Source: CAYJFX01 sp964370315 (GTDB lineage: Bacteria; Spirochaetota; Spirochaetia; Treponematales; Treponemataceae). Taken from it: DNA of 64,000 nt. The stretch covers positions 1-64,000 of the forward strand of contig CAYJIS010000004.1 in assembly GCA_964370315.1 (NCBI GenBank), in the 5' to 3' direction. The notes under the pieces are model-generated. The model was given only the letters and a program-made list of their open reading frames with translations. It searched no databases and was not told where the DNA came from. The translations under genes and the position numbers were made by a program. Numbering within the stretch: position 1 is the first letter of the stretch; every line of letters begins with the position of its first letter. Shown in pieces: positions 1 to 7,964 of this stretch.

Positions 1-63
1 AAACTGCTGTGTTTACTTTGGTATTCACAACAGTTTTTAAGTATGTTACAAAAAATAGTAATT

Positions 64-105
64 ATTAATTGTTAATTGTTAATTGTTAATTGTTAATTGT
101 TAATT
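64..105. repeat. Short 7-bp tandem repeat
   Basis: Six consecutive copies of a 7-bp unit (five exact GTTAATT, the first ATTAATT) lie immediately beyond the thrS stop codon. A looser TTAATTATTA tract occurs at about 2980-3005 after the kinase gene. It looks like a simple-sequence repeat. No stem-loop is visible, so it is not an obvious terminator. Confidence 0.85.
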
Positions 106-107
106 AC

Positions 108-1856
108 CTATATCCCTGCAAAACAAGTATCTACTTTTTCAGTTATATACGCAATAAAGTCATCTAAAAGCATAACTTCTTGTCCTCTTCCGTCTCTAAA
201 ACGAACAGCAACCTTGTTTTCGCTAGCTTCTTTTTCACCAACAACAAGCATGTACGGAATCTTTTTAAGCTGGGCTGTTTTAATTTTTCCGTTCATTCTA
301 TCATTACTTAAGTTTACTTCTGTTCTAAAGCCTTTCTTTTTAAGAGCTTCGTTTACACTCTTTGCATATTCTTCAGATTCAGGTGAAACGGGAATAACAG
401 ATATTTGCTGATATTGTAACCAAGCAGGTAAGGCTCCACCGTAGTTTTCAAGCAAAATTCCAATAAATCGCTCTAAAGAACCTAAAACAGCTCGATGCAA
501 CATAACAGGGTTATGCTTTGCGTTATCTTCTCCAACATACTCTGCTTGTAGCCTTTCGTTTGATGGTAGCTGATAGTCTACCTGCATAGTACCACATTGC
601 CATTCTCTTCCCAAAGCATCAACAAGCGTAAACTCCAATTTTGGCCCATAAAATGCACCTTCGCCCGGTTGAATTTCGTATTCCAATCCTGCAAGCTTAC
701 ATGCATCAGCCAAGGCTTTTTCTGCTCTGTCCCACGTTGCATCGTCCCCTACACGTTTTTCGGGGCGAGTTGAAAACTTAACTACTATTTTATCGTCTTC
801 AAAACCATAGTCTTTATACATGCCTTTTAAAAGCTTACAAAATTTTTCTACTTCACTTGCAATTTGCTCTTCGGTACAAAAAATGTGTGCATCGTCTTGC
901 ACAAATCCCCTAACACGCATAATACCATGCAAAGCCCCAGTTGCTTCGTTTCGAGTACAAGAGCCAAACTCTGCCATTCTAAGAGGAAGGTCTTTATAAG
1001 AGCGAATGCGTTGTTTATAAATTTCTACGTGACCAGGACAGTTCATCGGTTTAAGTGCAAAAAGCCGTTTTTCACTTTCAGTTATAAACATCAAGTCTTG
1101 GTATTTTTCCCAATGTCCAGATCTCTCCCATAATTTTCTTGGCATAATAAACGGTGTTTTTACTTCAACATAACCATCTTCTTTTATACACTTTCTAACA
1201 TGGTCTTCAACCAAACGATAAATGGTCCACCCGTTAGGATGCCAAAATACTTGCCCTGGGTTTTCTTCATCAATATGAAATAAATCAAGCTCTTTTCCAA
1301 GCCGTCTATGGTCTCTCTTTTCAGCTTCTTCTAGCATTGTTAGATATGCCTTCAAATCGTTTGGCTTTTCAAAACAGGCGGCATAAATGCGGGTAAGCAT
1401 TGGGCGAGTAACATCGCCTCTCCAATACGCCCCTGCAATTCGCATAAGTTTAATAGCTTGCGAGTTTATTTCTTTTGTGCTTTCAACATGCGGGCCACGA
1501 CAAAGATCGGTAAAGGTTCCTTGAGTGTAAAATGATATTTCTTCACCTTCGGGAAAATCATTAATGAGTTCCACTTTATACGGCTCATCTTTAAAATAAT
1601 CAAGAGCCTCTTGTTTTGTTACAACTTTCTTTGTAAAATCAACTGGAGTTGCCAAAAGACGTCTCATCTCTTTTTCTATTTCGGCTAAATCGTCTTCTTT
1701 AATTGGCCTAGATAATTCAAAATCGTAATAAAACCCTGTGTCAATTGCAGGACCTATTGCAACCTTTGATCCAGGAAACAGTTTTAAAACAGCCTCTGCC
1801 ATTACATGGGCAGCACTGTGTCTAATTCGTGCAAGTTTTTCGTTAACTTCTTTCAT
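108..1856 (-). CDS. thrS: Threonyl-tRNA synthetase (no TGS domain)
   Basis: Class II aminoacyl-tRNA synthetase that charges tRNA-Thr in the cytoplasm. The protein begins almost directly in the editing domain (HSAAH near residue 12, CRGPH near 125). The catalytic core follows, with the zinc-site MNCPGH segment, a motif 2 region reading [10 protein letters not shown] and a motif 3 region around [12 protein letters not shown]. The anticodon-binding domain occupies about the last 100 residues. At 582 aa it is shorter than the usual ~640 aa because the N-terminal TGS domain is absent; short forms are known in spirochaetes. I chose the ATG at 1856. A GTG six codons upstream (1874) is in frame, but that GTG lies inside GTGAAGGA, whose AAGGA makes a good ribosome-binding site about 10 nt before the ATG. 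It is probably monocistronic. Confidence 0.95.
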   Translation of the reverse strand: MKEVNEKLARIRHSAAHVMAEAVLKLFPGSKVAIGPAIDTGFYYDFELSRPIKEDDLAEIEKEMRRLLATPVDFTKKVVTKQEALDYFKDEPYKVELINDFPEGEEISFYTQGTFTDLCRGPHVESTKEINSQAIKLMRIAGAYWRGDVTRPMLTRIYAACFEKPNDLKAYLTMLEEAEKRDHRRLGKELDLFHIDEENPGQVFWHPNGWTIYRLVEDHVRKCIKEDGYVEVKTPFIMPRKLWERSGHWEKYQDLMFITESEKRLFALKPMNCPGHVEIYKQRIRSYKDLPLRMAEFGSCTRNEATGALHGIMRVRGFVQDDAHIFCTEEQIASEVEKFCKLLKGMYKDYGFEDDKIVVKFSTRPEKRVGDDATWDRAEKALADACKLAGLEYEIQPGEGAFYGPKLEFTLVDALGREWQCGTMQVDYQLPSNERLQAEYVGEDNAKHNPVMLHRAVLGSLERFIGILLENYGGALPAWLQYQQISVIPVSPESEEYAKSVNEALKKKGFRTEVNLSNDRMNGKIKTAQLKKIPYMLVVGEKEASENKVAVRFRDGRGQEVMLLDDFIAYITEKVDTCFAGI

Positions 1857-1973
1857 TTTCGTATAATCCTTCACCCCATAGATACAACCTACGGTGGTTA
1901 TTATAGCATAAAAGGAAGTTGAAATGTTGTCAAGAGGTTTTGAGATTTTGTATGAAGGTGTTATTGCTCCCAG

Positions 1974-2843
1974 CTATTGTGTTTCTGCATAATAAGTTAC
2001 GTATTTCAATATATCAATGATGCCAATTATTGGAATAAGTTTTTCTTCATCAAAGCCTTCATCTACTTCAAAAATTGTATAGCTACCATCTCTATATTCA
2101 TATTTCCCAAACCAGCCATTGTTTGAAACATATTCATAATAACTTGTAACAAACTCAGCGTAGATACTTCCTTTTTCATCAACAATTTGAAAAAGCTGTT
2201 CTCCGTCCATAAAGGCATCTTCAAAAGTAGTAGTAGTTGTTGCATCGCCAAACATCGGTTGAATGCTCCGCATTTTTGTCATTACAATAGAGAATTGTTT
2301 ACTATCGATAGTAAAATCCATGTACTCAACAGGAAAATCATTTTTTTCAAGCCATAAATGAAAGGTTCCATTTCCTCCACCTGAAGGAGGGTCAAACTTT
2401 CTTTTAAATTTGTAATTTTCAGGCAACTTTTCTATTTCAATATCTTGTAAACCTAATACAGTAAAATATGAATCGGTAGCAGAATCTGGAACACCATCAT
2501 AATCTTCATCGGGATAGAATGCAGGATCTCCATCTTCTATACTTGCAAGAGCTGTAATAGAGAGCTCATATCTATTGTTTCCACTGGAAACTTCGCCATC
2601 CCATAGTAACTTCACCGTATGACCTTTACTTGCAAAATACCAAAGAATACCTGCACTTCTTTCACCTATTGCACCATCAAGCACAATAGCATCTTTGGAG
2701 TGTGTACTATTTGTTGAAATTATTCCACTGTGCAGTATTTCAAGGTTTGAAGTATCTGTATTAAAACTATGTATAATATCAGGCGTTTCATTTGTAGCAC
2801 AGGAAACAAATACCAATATACACAAAATAAACAAGTATCTCAT
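1974..2843 (-). CDS. Putative lipoprotein of unknown function
   Basis: This 289-residue protein starts with a lipoprotein signal peptide ending in FVSC, so it should be lipidated at Cys and anchored in a membrane. I do not recognise a family. The mature part is acidic and includes a short Asp-rich stretch (DEDYDGVPDSATDSY, near residue 110) resembling the Ca-binding loops of secreted thrombospondin-type-3 or dockerin-like repeats. That is only a resemblance. The start at 2843 is set by a strong GGAGGT seven to ten bases upstream. A promoter sits just before it at 2876-2904. The gene is separated from the kinase gene by 173 bp and is probably transcribed alone. Confidence 0.75.
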   Translation of the reverse strand: MRYLFILCILVFVSCATNETPDIIHSFNTDTSNLEILHSGIISTNSTHSKDAIVLDGAIGERSAGILWYFASKGHTVKLLWDGEVSSGNNRYELSITALASIEDGDPAFYPDEDYDGVPDSATDSYFTVLGLQDIEIEKLPENYKFKRKFDPPSGGGNGTFHLWLEKNDFPVEYMDFTIDSKQFSIVMTKMRSIQPMFGDATTTTTFEDAFMDGEQLFQIVDEKGSIYAEFVTSYYEYVSNNGWFGKYEYRDGSYTIFEVDEGFDEEKLIPIIGIIDILKYVTYYAETQ

Positions 2844-2875
2844 TTTTACCTCCAAGTAGTTCACTAAGTAATTAT

Positions 2876-2904
2876 ATTGTAACACGAAAAAAAGTAGCTG
2901 CCAA
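2876..2904 (-). promoter_or_regulatory. Promoter of the lipoprotein gene
   Basis: On the minus strand TTGGCA (2904-2899) and TACAAT (2881-2876) are separated by 17 bp. The expected transcript start is near 2869, giving a short leader that contains the GGAGGT ribosome-binding site. Confidence 0.65.
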
Positions 2905-3016
2905 TAAAATTTGTTCTAGCTCTTGTTTCTCATTCTCATAGTAGACGAAACCCTTTTTATCCTACTGATAGTAAACATTGTTAATTATTACTTATTAATT
3001 ATTAACTAATAAGCAC

Positions 3017-4594
3017 CTACTCTCGCACCATCAAAGCTTCAATTCTTAGCTCATCTTGATACCATTCAATCAATAGAGAAAAAACCTCTGTTACATAGCC
3101 GTCTGATTCTGCCCGTATTTGTAAAATGCTCCCTGTTTTTAACTCACCGTTTGTAAGGCTTTGAATAGGTGTCCATTCTCCATCATACTTCACAAAAAAG
3201 TCTGTTCGGCTTGTAATATCTTCACCTGTATTCATATCAAAAGATGATGTTATAACGTTTAAGTTTCTAGTATCAGTTGTATGAATATCAAATACAATAT
3301 TTTGTGCTTCTTTATCAACTTTTAATGATTTCCAAATAACATCGGAACCAACTATCACTTTAACTCTATACATTCCGGGACGAACATACAAGGGTTTTGT
3401 TATATAGACTTCACTGTCGTCTTTTTCATGGTCTTTTTTAAAAATACGAAAACTATTTTCAACAGTTGGAATATCAGCCTGGTCATTGTAAAAAAACAAT
3501 GCACTCATTGGAACACCTGTACTTATTGCAGATGTCTTTGATGTTTCAAGTGTTACAGTAATGGGAGTGTAAATTCTTCGTAAAACAGTATTATGAATAA
3601 ATCCTTCGTTCCACGCATACCATAAGCCAGCAAAAAAAACCACACTCGCAACTGAAATTCCAATAATTTTTTTTGTTCCCTTGTTTTTTGGTACAAACGT
3701 AGGCTCTGTATATTTATCCAAGAGCATCAATTTTACTAAAGAAACTCTTAATGCTTTTTTATCATACGTTTCTAAAATTTTATGTATAATTTTTAATATC
3801 GATGATACGTCTTTATATCGTTTTTGAGGCTTTGTATGCATCATTCTCTTTATCAATTTTTTTACACAGCGAGGCAGTGTTTTTTCGATAGTCCCCACTG
3901 GGGCATACTGTCCTTTTTGTATTTGTAAAAGCGTTTCCCCGATGATATTGCCACTAAACGGTTTTTTACCCGCAATCATTTCATACAACATTACACCCAT
4001 TGAGTATATGTCTGCACGTGCATCAACATTCTTACTGTCTTCAAACTGCTCTGGAGGCATATAAGCAGGAGTTCCAAGAGTAACACCAACTTGAGTAATA
4101 TCATTTTCTGTATCACTTTCTTTTTCTGTTGATGCTATTCCAAAGTCAGCAAGTTTAATTTCACCCTTTTGAGAAATTAAAATATTGCTTGGTTTTATAT
4201 CCCTGTGTATAATACCTTTTGAATGTGCAAATTGTAATGCTTTGCACGAGTCTCTAATAACAAGTAATGCTGTTTGCCAGGCAAATTTCCCTGACTTTTT
4301 TAAAAGCTTATCAAGAGACATACCATCAACAAATTCCAACACAATATAATGTGAAGAGCCTTCTGTAAAGTAATCAAACATCCTAACAATATTAAGATGT
4401 TGAAGTTCTAGTAGTAAACGAGCTTCTCTCTTGAAACGTTCTAATACTGGCTTGTTGCCTCTGATAGTTAATTTTTTAATTACAACTTGATGTTTTAGAT
4501 TAGGATGCATAGCCTTATACACTACTCCCATTCCGCCACGAGCAACAACTTCTTCTATTTTATATTTTCCTATATTTTCAGTTTTTACAGCCAT
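3017..4594 (-). CDS. Membrane-anchored Ser/Thr protein kinase
   Basis: Hanks-type kinase, 525 aa. The first ~270 residues carry the glycine loop (ARGGMGVVYKA), the ATP lysine in VVIKKL, the catalytic loop HRDIKPSN, the DFG motif (LADFGIAS) and the activation-segment end GTPAYMPPEQF. One transmembrane helix follows near residues 328-346. The ~180 residue C-terminal part should lie outside the cytoplasmic membrane and has no domain I recognise, so it may be a sensor. The ATG is preceded by AAGGAG. The gene follows a phosphatase (21 bp gap) and an FHA-domain gene on the same strand, so kinase, phosphatase and phosphothreonine reader probably form one signalling operon. The substrate is unknown. 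Confidence 0.93.
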   Translation of the reverse strand: MAVKTENIGKYKIEEVVARGGMGVVYKAMHPNLKHQVVIKKLTIRGNKPVLERFKREARLLLELQHLNIVRMFDYFTEGSSHYIVLEFVDGMSLDKLLKKSGKFAWQTALLVIRDSCKALQFAHSKGIIHRDIKPSNILISQKGEIKLADFGIASTEKESDTENDITQVGVTLGTPAYMPPEQFEDSKNVDARADIYSMGVMLYEMIAGKKPFSGNIIGETLLQIQKGQYAPVGTIEKTLPRCVKKLIKRMMHTKPQKRYKDVSSILKIIHKILETYDKKALRVSLVKLMLLDKYTEPTFVPKNKGTKKIIGISVASVVFFAGLWYAWNEGFIHNTVLRRIYTPITVTLETSKTSAISTGVPMSALFFYNDQADIPTVENSFRIFKKDHEKDDSEVYITKPLYVRPGMYRVKVIVGSDVIWKSLKVDKEAQNIVFDIHTTDTRNLNVITSSFDMNTGEDITSRTDFFVKYDGEWTPIQSLTNGELKTGSILQIRAESDGYVTEVFSLLIEWYQDELRIEALMVRE

Positions 4595-4615
4595 TTCTTT
4601 CTCCTTAATGCTACA

Positions 4616-5641
4616 TTATTCAATTATAAGCGAAGCATTAGAACCGGTTTTTGTATCAAATATATCTGTACTAGGGTTAAACGCCCTATTAGGATCTACT
4701 ATTGTAATAAATTGTTCATTTGGATTATGGATTTGTATCAATTTACCATCACTCAGTGCTTGGTGTGTTCCTCTACACGTAGTATGTCCAGAAAAATATG
4801 TCCCGCACATTTTTGAAGGCAAGAGCTTATGTAACATACTTACAACGGCATCTTCATGACATTCGTAATTTCTCGTCCATGTGAGCCCCAAAGAAACTTC
4901 TTCATCCAAATACGCGTTAATAAGTTCTTTTTTACTGTATTCAATCGCAGGTGCTGCATGGCTTATTAAAAAATTAGAGCCCCGCACAAAAAGAGGTAGA
5001 CTATGTTCAAATTTTGCGTATGCATGTAATACATCGTTTCCATAAAGTTTAAGCATAAAATCTTTAACCATTTCTCCTTCACTCGAAAACTTTCTAAAAG
5101 GAAGGTTTCCTTTCCCATACTCATTTAATATGTTTTCATGATTGCCCTTTAAAAAGTGAAAATGCCTTGGAAAAGTACACTTTGTTTTCATCACAAGATT
5201 CATCAGGCCTAAGCCTTCTTCCATTTCCATGCACATATGGGTATTAAGAGCATTTCCTTTTTTCCATTCATCTTCTCCCAAAACCCATCTCGTAAATGCT
5301 CTCTTTTCTGCATGAAGACCATCGCCAACACAAACAACTAAAACCTTTTCTTTTTCTAATGCTTCAAATATAGATAACGTTTCTCCAGTGTTATCATCAA
5401 ATGTATATTTGAACTGTAAGATACTATTAAAAAAATCTAGTCGAGCATGTAAATCTGGAATTATCACTGTTGGAAGAGAAAAAGATGAAATATCAATAAA
5501 CGCACCAATTTTGCCTGTAGAATCTCTTTCTCTAATGCTGTTATCTTCTGATTCTAAGACACATATAGTATTGTTAATATCTTCTAAAAACATATCTTTT
5601 TTTGGTAAGTTGTAAGTACTAAAAATATTTTGCGTATTCAT
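4616..5641 (-). CDS. PPP-like metallophosphoesterase (protein phosphatase candidate)
   Basis: A 341-residue calcineurin-like phosphoesterase. Metal-site motifs appear in order: PDLHAR (in place of the usual GDxHG), GDGLHAEKR (in place of GDxVDRG), KGNHEN (GNHE), SHAAP and SGHTTCRG. The Asp, His and Asn metal ligands seem kept, although the flanking glycines and arginine are altered. This makes it a divergent member of the phosphoprotein phosphatase family. I start it at the ATG at 5641, which has GGTGGA upstream; a longer reading to 5743 would overlap the FHA gene. Its position between an FHA gene (13 bp away) and a Ser/Thr kinase gene (21 bp) suggests that it reverses that kinase's phosphorylation. 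This role is inferred from context. Confidence 0.82.
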   Translation of the reverse strand: MNTQNIFSTYNLPKKDMFLEDINNTICVLESEDNSIRERDSTGKIGAFIDISSFSLPTVIIPDLHARLDFFNSILQFKYTFDDNTGETLSIFEALEKEKVLVVCVGDGLHAEKRAFTRWVLGEDEWKKGNALNTHMCMEMEEGLGLMNLVMKTKCTFPRHFHFLKGNHENILNEYGKGNLPFRKFSSEGEMVKDFMLKLYGNDVLHAYAKFEHSLPLFVRGSNFLISHAAPAIEYSKKELINAYLDEEVSLGLTWTRNYECHEDAVVSMLHKLLPSKMCGTYFSGHTTCRGTHQALSDGKLIQIHNPNEQFITIVDPNRAFNPSTDIFDTKTGSNASLIIE

Positions 5642-5654
5642 GCTAAATCCACCA

Positions 5655-6002
5655 TCACGATAAAGCAATAGTATCGTTACCGATTGTGATTTTATCTCCC
5701 TTTCTAATTCGCACATATTTATCTGGAGGTATTCTTTCTCCATTCAATAAAGTGCCGTTTGTGCTTTCCATGTCTTTAATAAAATATACTTCTCTAATCC
5801 TTTGAATTACCGCATGGTTTCGACTGGCAAGTTTATTATCAACTACAATATCACTTGTTGAAGCTCTGCCTAAAGTAATTTTTTCTGCACCTACCTTAAC
5901 TTTGTTGTTATTAAAAGTTAAGTACGAGATAGTATCGGTAGCAAGTATTCGGTCAAGCCGTTTTCCTACTGCACTTTCTGAAGAAATTGTTTGGTCATCC
6001 AT
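5655..6002 (-). CDS. FHA-domain protein
   Basis: A 115-residue cytoplasmic protein made almost entirely of one forkhead-associated domain, which binds phosphothreonine peptides. Visible FHA hallmarks are the LGRA strand, the SRNHA segment and the ESTNGTLLNG loop. It is the first gene of a cluster with a phosphatase and a Ser/Thr kinase, so the kinase or its substrate is the likely ligand. The start is the ATG at 6002. There is no Shine-Dalgarno sequence; a consensus-like promoter ends seven bases before the ATG, so the mRNA is probably leaderless. A TTG at 6038 that would extend the frame is itself the -35 box. Confidence 0.9.
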   Translation of the reverse strand: MDDQTISSESAVGKRLDRILATDTISYLTFNNNKVKVGAEKITLGRASTSDIVVDNKLASRNHAVIQRIREVYFIKDMESTNGTLLNGERIPPDKYVRIRKGDKITIGNDTIALS

Positions 6003-6009
6003 ATACACT

Positions 6010-6038
6010 AGTATAGCATGAAATACTAGGAAAATCAA
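6010..6038 (-). promoter_or_regulatory. Promoter of FHA-phosphatase-kinase cluster, predicted leaderless
   Basis: TTGATT (6038-6033), a 17-bp spacer and TATACT (6015-6010) on the minus strand, with only 7 bp between the -10 box and the ATG. Transcription would begin at or within a base of the start codon. Confidence 0.7.
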
Positions 6039-6057
6039 CTAAAGTTTTTTTCTTATA

Positions 6058-6930
6058 CTACTCTTCATAGCAAGATATAATACTTTGTGTCCCTTCTTTT
6101 CCATGTCCTGTCGCTACCATTTTTTCATACATATCAGCTATGATATCTAAGGTTGGAAGATTTTTTCCCATTTCTCTCATTGCACCTTGCGCAATCTTTA
6201 AGTCTTTTAAGAAGTGTTCATTCATAAAATACGGAGCAAAATCACCTTCTATCATCCTTGGCGCATTATTATCCATTTGCCAACTACCAGCTGCCCCCTT
6301 AGAAATCGCTTCTAGCACTTGCTTTACATCAAGTCCATTAGACTTTGCATACGTTACCGCTTCAGCACACGCTACTACGTTTCCTGCTACTGCTATTTGG
6401 TTACAAGCTTTACAATGCTGTCCACTTCCAGCTTTTCCTAAATAATTTATATTTTTTCCCATTATTTCAAATAATGGAAGAGCTTCATCATAAAACTTTT
6501 TTTCGCCTCCAACCATAATTGAAAGCGTTGCATTTCTCGCTCCGTTGTCACCTCCAGAAACAGGCGCATCTAGCATTCTAAATGTTTTACCTCTTTCACC
6601 ACTCATTGCAATATCATGCATTTTTTTTGCTAATTGAGGTGATGAAGTTGTCATATCAACTAATAAAGTATTATTTTGTGCATGTGAAAAAACACCATTT
6701 TCTCCAAGATATATATTTTCTACATCCTGAGGATAGCCAACAATACTAAAAACAATTTGAGCAGCTTGAACACACTGTTCAATTGCTTTAACAGGCGTAA
6801 TACCAAATTCTCTTAGCCGCTCTGCCTTTTCATAGGTTCTATTATAAACAGTAACACTATGTCCTTTTTGGGCTAAATGCTTTGCCATTGAGGAGCCCAT
6901 AATCCCCGTTCCAATCCATGCTATATTCAT
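6058..6930 (-). CDS. NAD(P)-dependent beta-hydroxyacid dehydrogenase
   Basis: A member of the 3-hydroxyisobutyrate dehydrogenase / tartronate-semialdehyde reductase family, 290 aa. The N-terminal Rossmann fold shows GTGIMGSSMAKHL. The substrate-binding signature is DAPVSGGDNGA near residue 120, and the catalytic lysine sits in GSGQHCKACNQI near 170. The exact substrate cannot be told from sequence. The cysteine-containing GQHCKACNQ differs from the more usual GxxxKxxNN pattern (GQ at the end where NN is common). The start is the ATG at 6930: a TATAAT box lies six bases upstream and there is no ribosome-binding site. An ATG six codons earlier overlaps that -10 box. It is probably monocistronic. 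Confidence 0.88.
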   Translation of the reverse strand: MNIAWIGTGIMGSSMAKHLAQKGHSVTVYNRTYEKAERLREFGITPVKAIEQCVQAAQIVFSIVGYPQDVENIYLGENGVFSHAQNNTLLVDMTTSSPQLAKKMHDIAMSGERGKTFRMLDAPVSGGDNGARNATLSIMVGGEKKFYDEALPLFEIMGKNINYLGKAGSGQHCKACNQIAVAGNVVACAEAVTYAKSNGLDVKQVLEAISKGAAGSWQMDNNAPRMIEGDFAPYFMNEHFLKDLKIAQGAMREMGKNLPTLDIIADMYEKMVATGHGKEGTQSIISCYEE

Positions 6931-6936
6931 ATCTTT

Positions 6937-6965
6937 ATTATACATCAACTTTGTTCAATCCACAA
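6937..6965 (-). promoter_or_regulatory. Promoter, predicted leaderless
   Basis: TTGTGG (6965-6960), 17 bp, TATAAT (6942-6937), then six bases to the ATG of the dehydrogenase gene. No Shine-Dalgarno sequence lies between. Confidence 0.65.
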
Positions 6966-7200
6966 GATTATTAAACGAAGAACATATAGCAAATGTATAT
7001 TATTTAAAGCAGATAGTTTATCTTGTACAGACGCTGTGGTGCAATACGGATACTATTATAAAAAAACCTCCGTTTCATTAAAACTAAAAGCTTTAATGAA
7101 CAAATAACTCTTTCCCATAAAATGCCTTTTCTTGTTTTCTCAATAGCGATGCTGACTCAAAAGGATTATAAATTTCTTAGATAAATAATAGTTTTTTCCA
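6966..7200. other. Intergenic region with an inverted repeat
   Basis: This divergent intergenic stretch holds no gene that I can support. The one clear structure is a 9-bp inverted repeat, TTCATTAAA (7074-7082) and TTTAATGAA (7092-7100). It lacks a GC-rich stem, so it is more likely an operator or chance palindrome than a terminator. Confidence 0.5.
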
Positions 7201-7229
7201 TTTACTATTTTAAGAACATATAGTATACT
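7201..7229 (+). promoter_or_regulatory. Promoter of YhhN-family gene, predicted leaderless
   Basis: TTTACT (7201-7206), 17 bp, TATACT (7224-7229), then six bases to the ATG at 7236. No Shine-Dalgarno sequence. Confidence 0.6.
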
Positions 7230-7235
7230 TTTTGT

Positions 7236-7943
7236 ATGAATATTACATTTTTACTTTGGTGTATACCATTTTTCGCAGTTTCTCTTTTTCACTTAGTTGT
7301 ATGTGTTCTTAATAATAATAAGTTCGCAGATATTTCAAAAGCTCTTTTAATGCCAATGCTTTTATTTGGAGTATGGGGCTTTATGGGACTGACTAAAGGT
7401 CAATCGGTGTTTGAACAAAACACACTCCTTCTTTCTTTAGGTATAGTTTTTGGTGGCATGGGCGACATGTACTTACTAAAGCAACATGAAACACAAAACT
7501 TTTTTAGAGGTTTAGCAGCGTTCTTTATTGGACATGTTTTTTACCTCATAGTAATAGTATCACTAATCTCCTTTTTGCCTATTCCTCCTGTATTTGTAGC
7601 TGTAGCAATTGTTGTATACCTTGTAATTGTTATAGCAACTTGGTTTATGAATAAACGTCCAAAAGGTGGTATTGGAGCAGCAATTGTTGTGTATGCATTA
7701 TTACTTACAGGCATTAATGCTATAGCACTCTTTTTGGTTGTTGGTTATTACATGCAAGGCGGTTTTGCAGCAATCCCACAAAATATCATAACCCTTTTTG
7801 TAGGTAGTTTGGCTTTCCTTATATCTGATGCAGTATTATCTTATACAATTTTTGTTAAAGAATTCCCAATGCATAGATTTATCGTTATGGTAACATATCT
7901 TGCAGCTCAATTCTTAATTGTATTTTCAATTGCAACTATTTAA
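7236..7943 (+). CDS. YhhN (TMEM86-like) integral membrane protein
   Basis: A 235-residue protein with about eight hydrophobic segments. The conserved acidic motif GGMGDMYLL (near residue 78) and the following FFIGHVFYL and FLISDAVLSY segments match the YhhN/TMEM86 family. Animal members hydrolyse lysoplasmalogens; the bacterial role is poorly defined. The two Asp residues in helices are the likely active-site residues. The phosphohexomutase gene follows 21 bp downstream with its own ribosome-binding site, so they are probably co-transcribed. The mRNA is predicted to be leaderless. Confidence 0.82.
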   Translation: MNITFLLWCIPFFAVSLFHLVVCVLNNNKFADISKALLMPMLLFGVWGFMGLTKGQSVFEQNTLLLSLGIVFGGMGDMYLLKQHETQNFFRGLAAFFIGHVFYLIVIVSLISFLPIPPVFVAVAIVVYLVIVIATWFMNKRPKGGIGAAIVVYALLLTGINAIALFLVVGYYMQGGFAAIPQNIITLFVGSLAFLISDAVLSYTIFVKEFPMHRFIVMVTYLAAQFLIVFSIATI

Positions 7944-7964
7944 TTTTTAAAATGGAGATTTATC

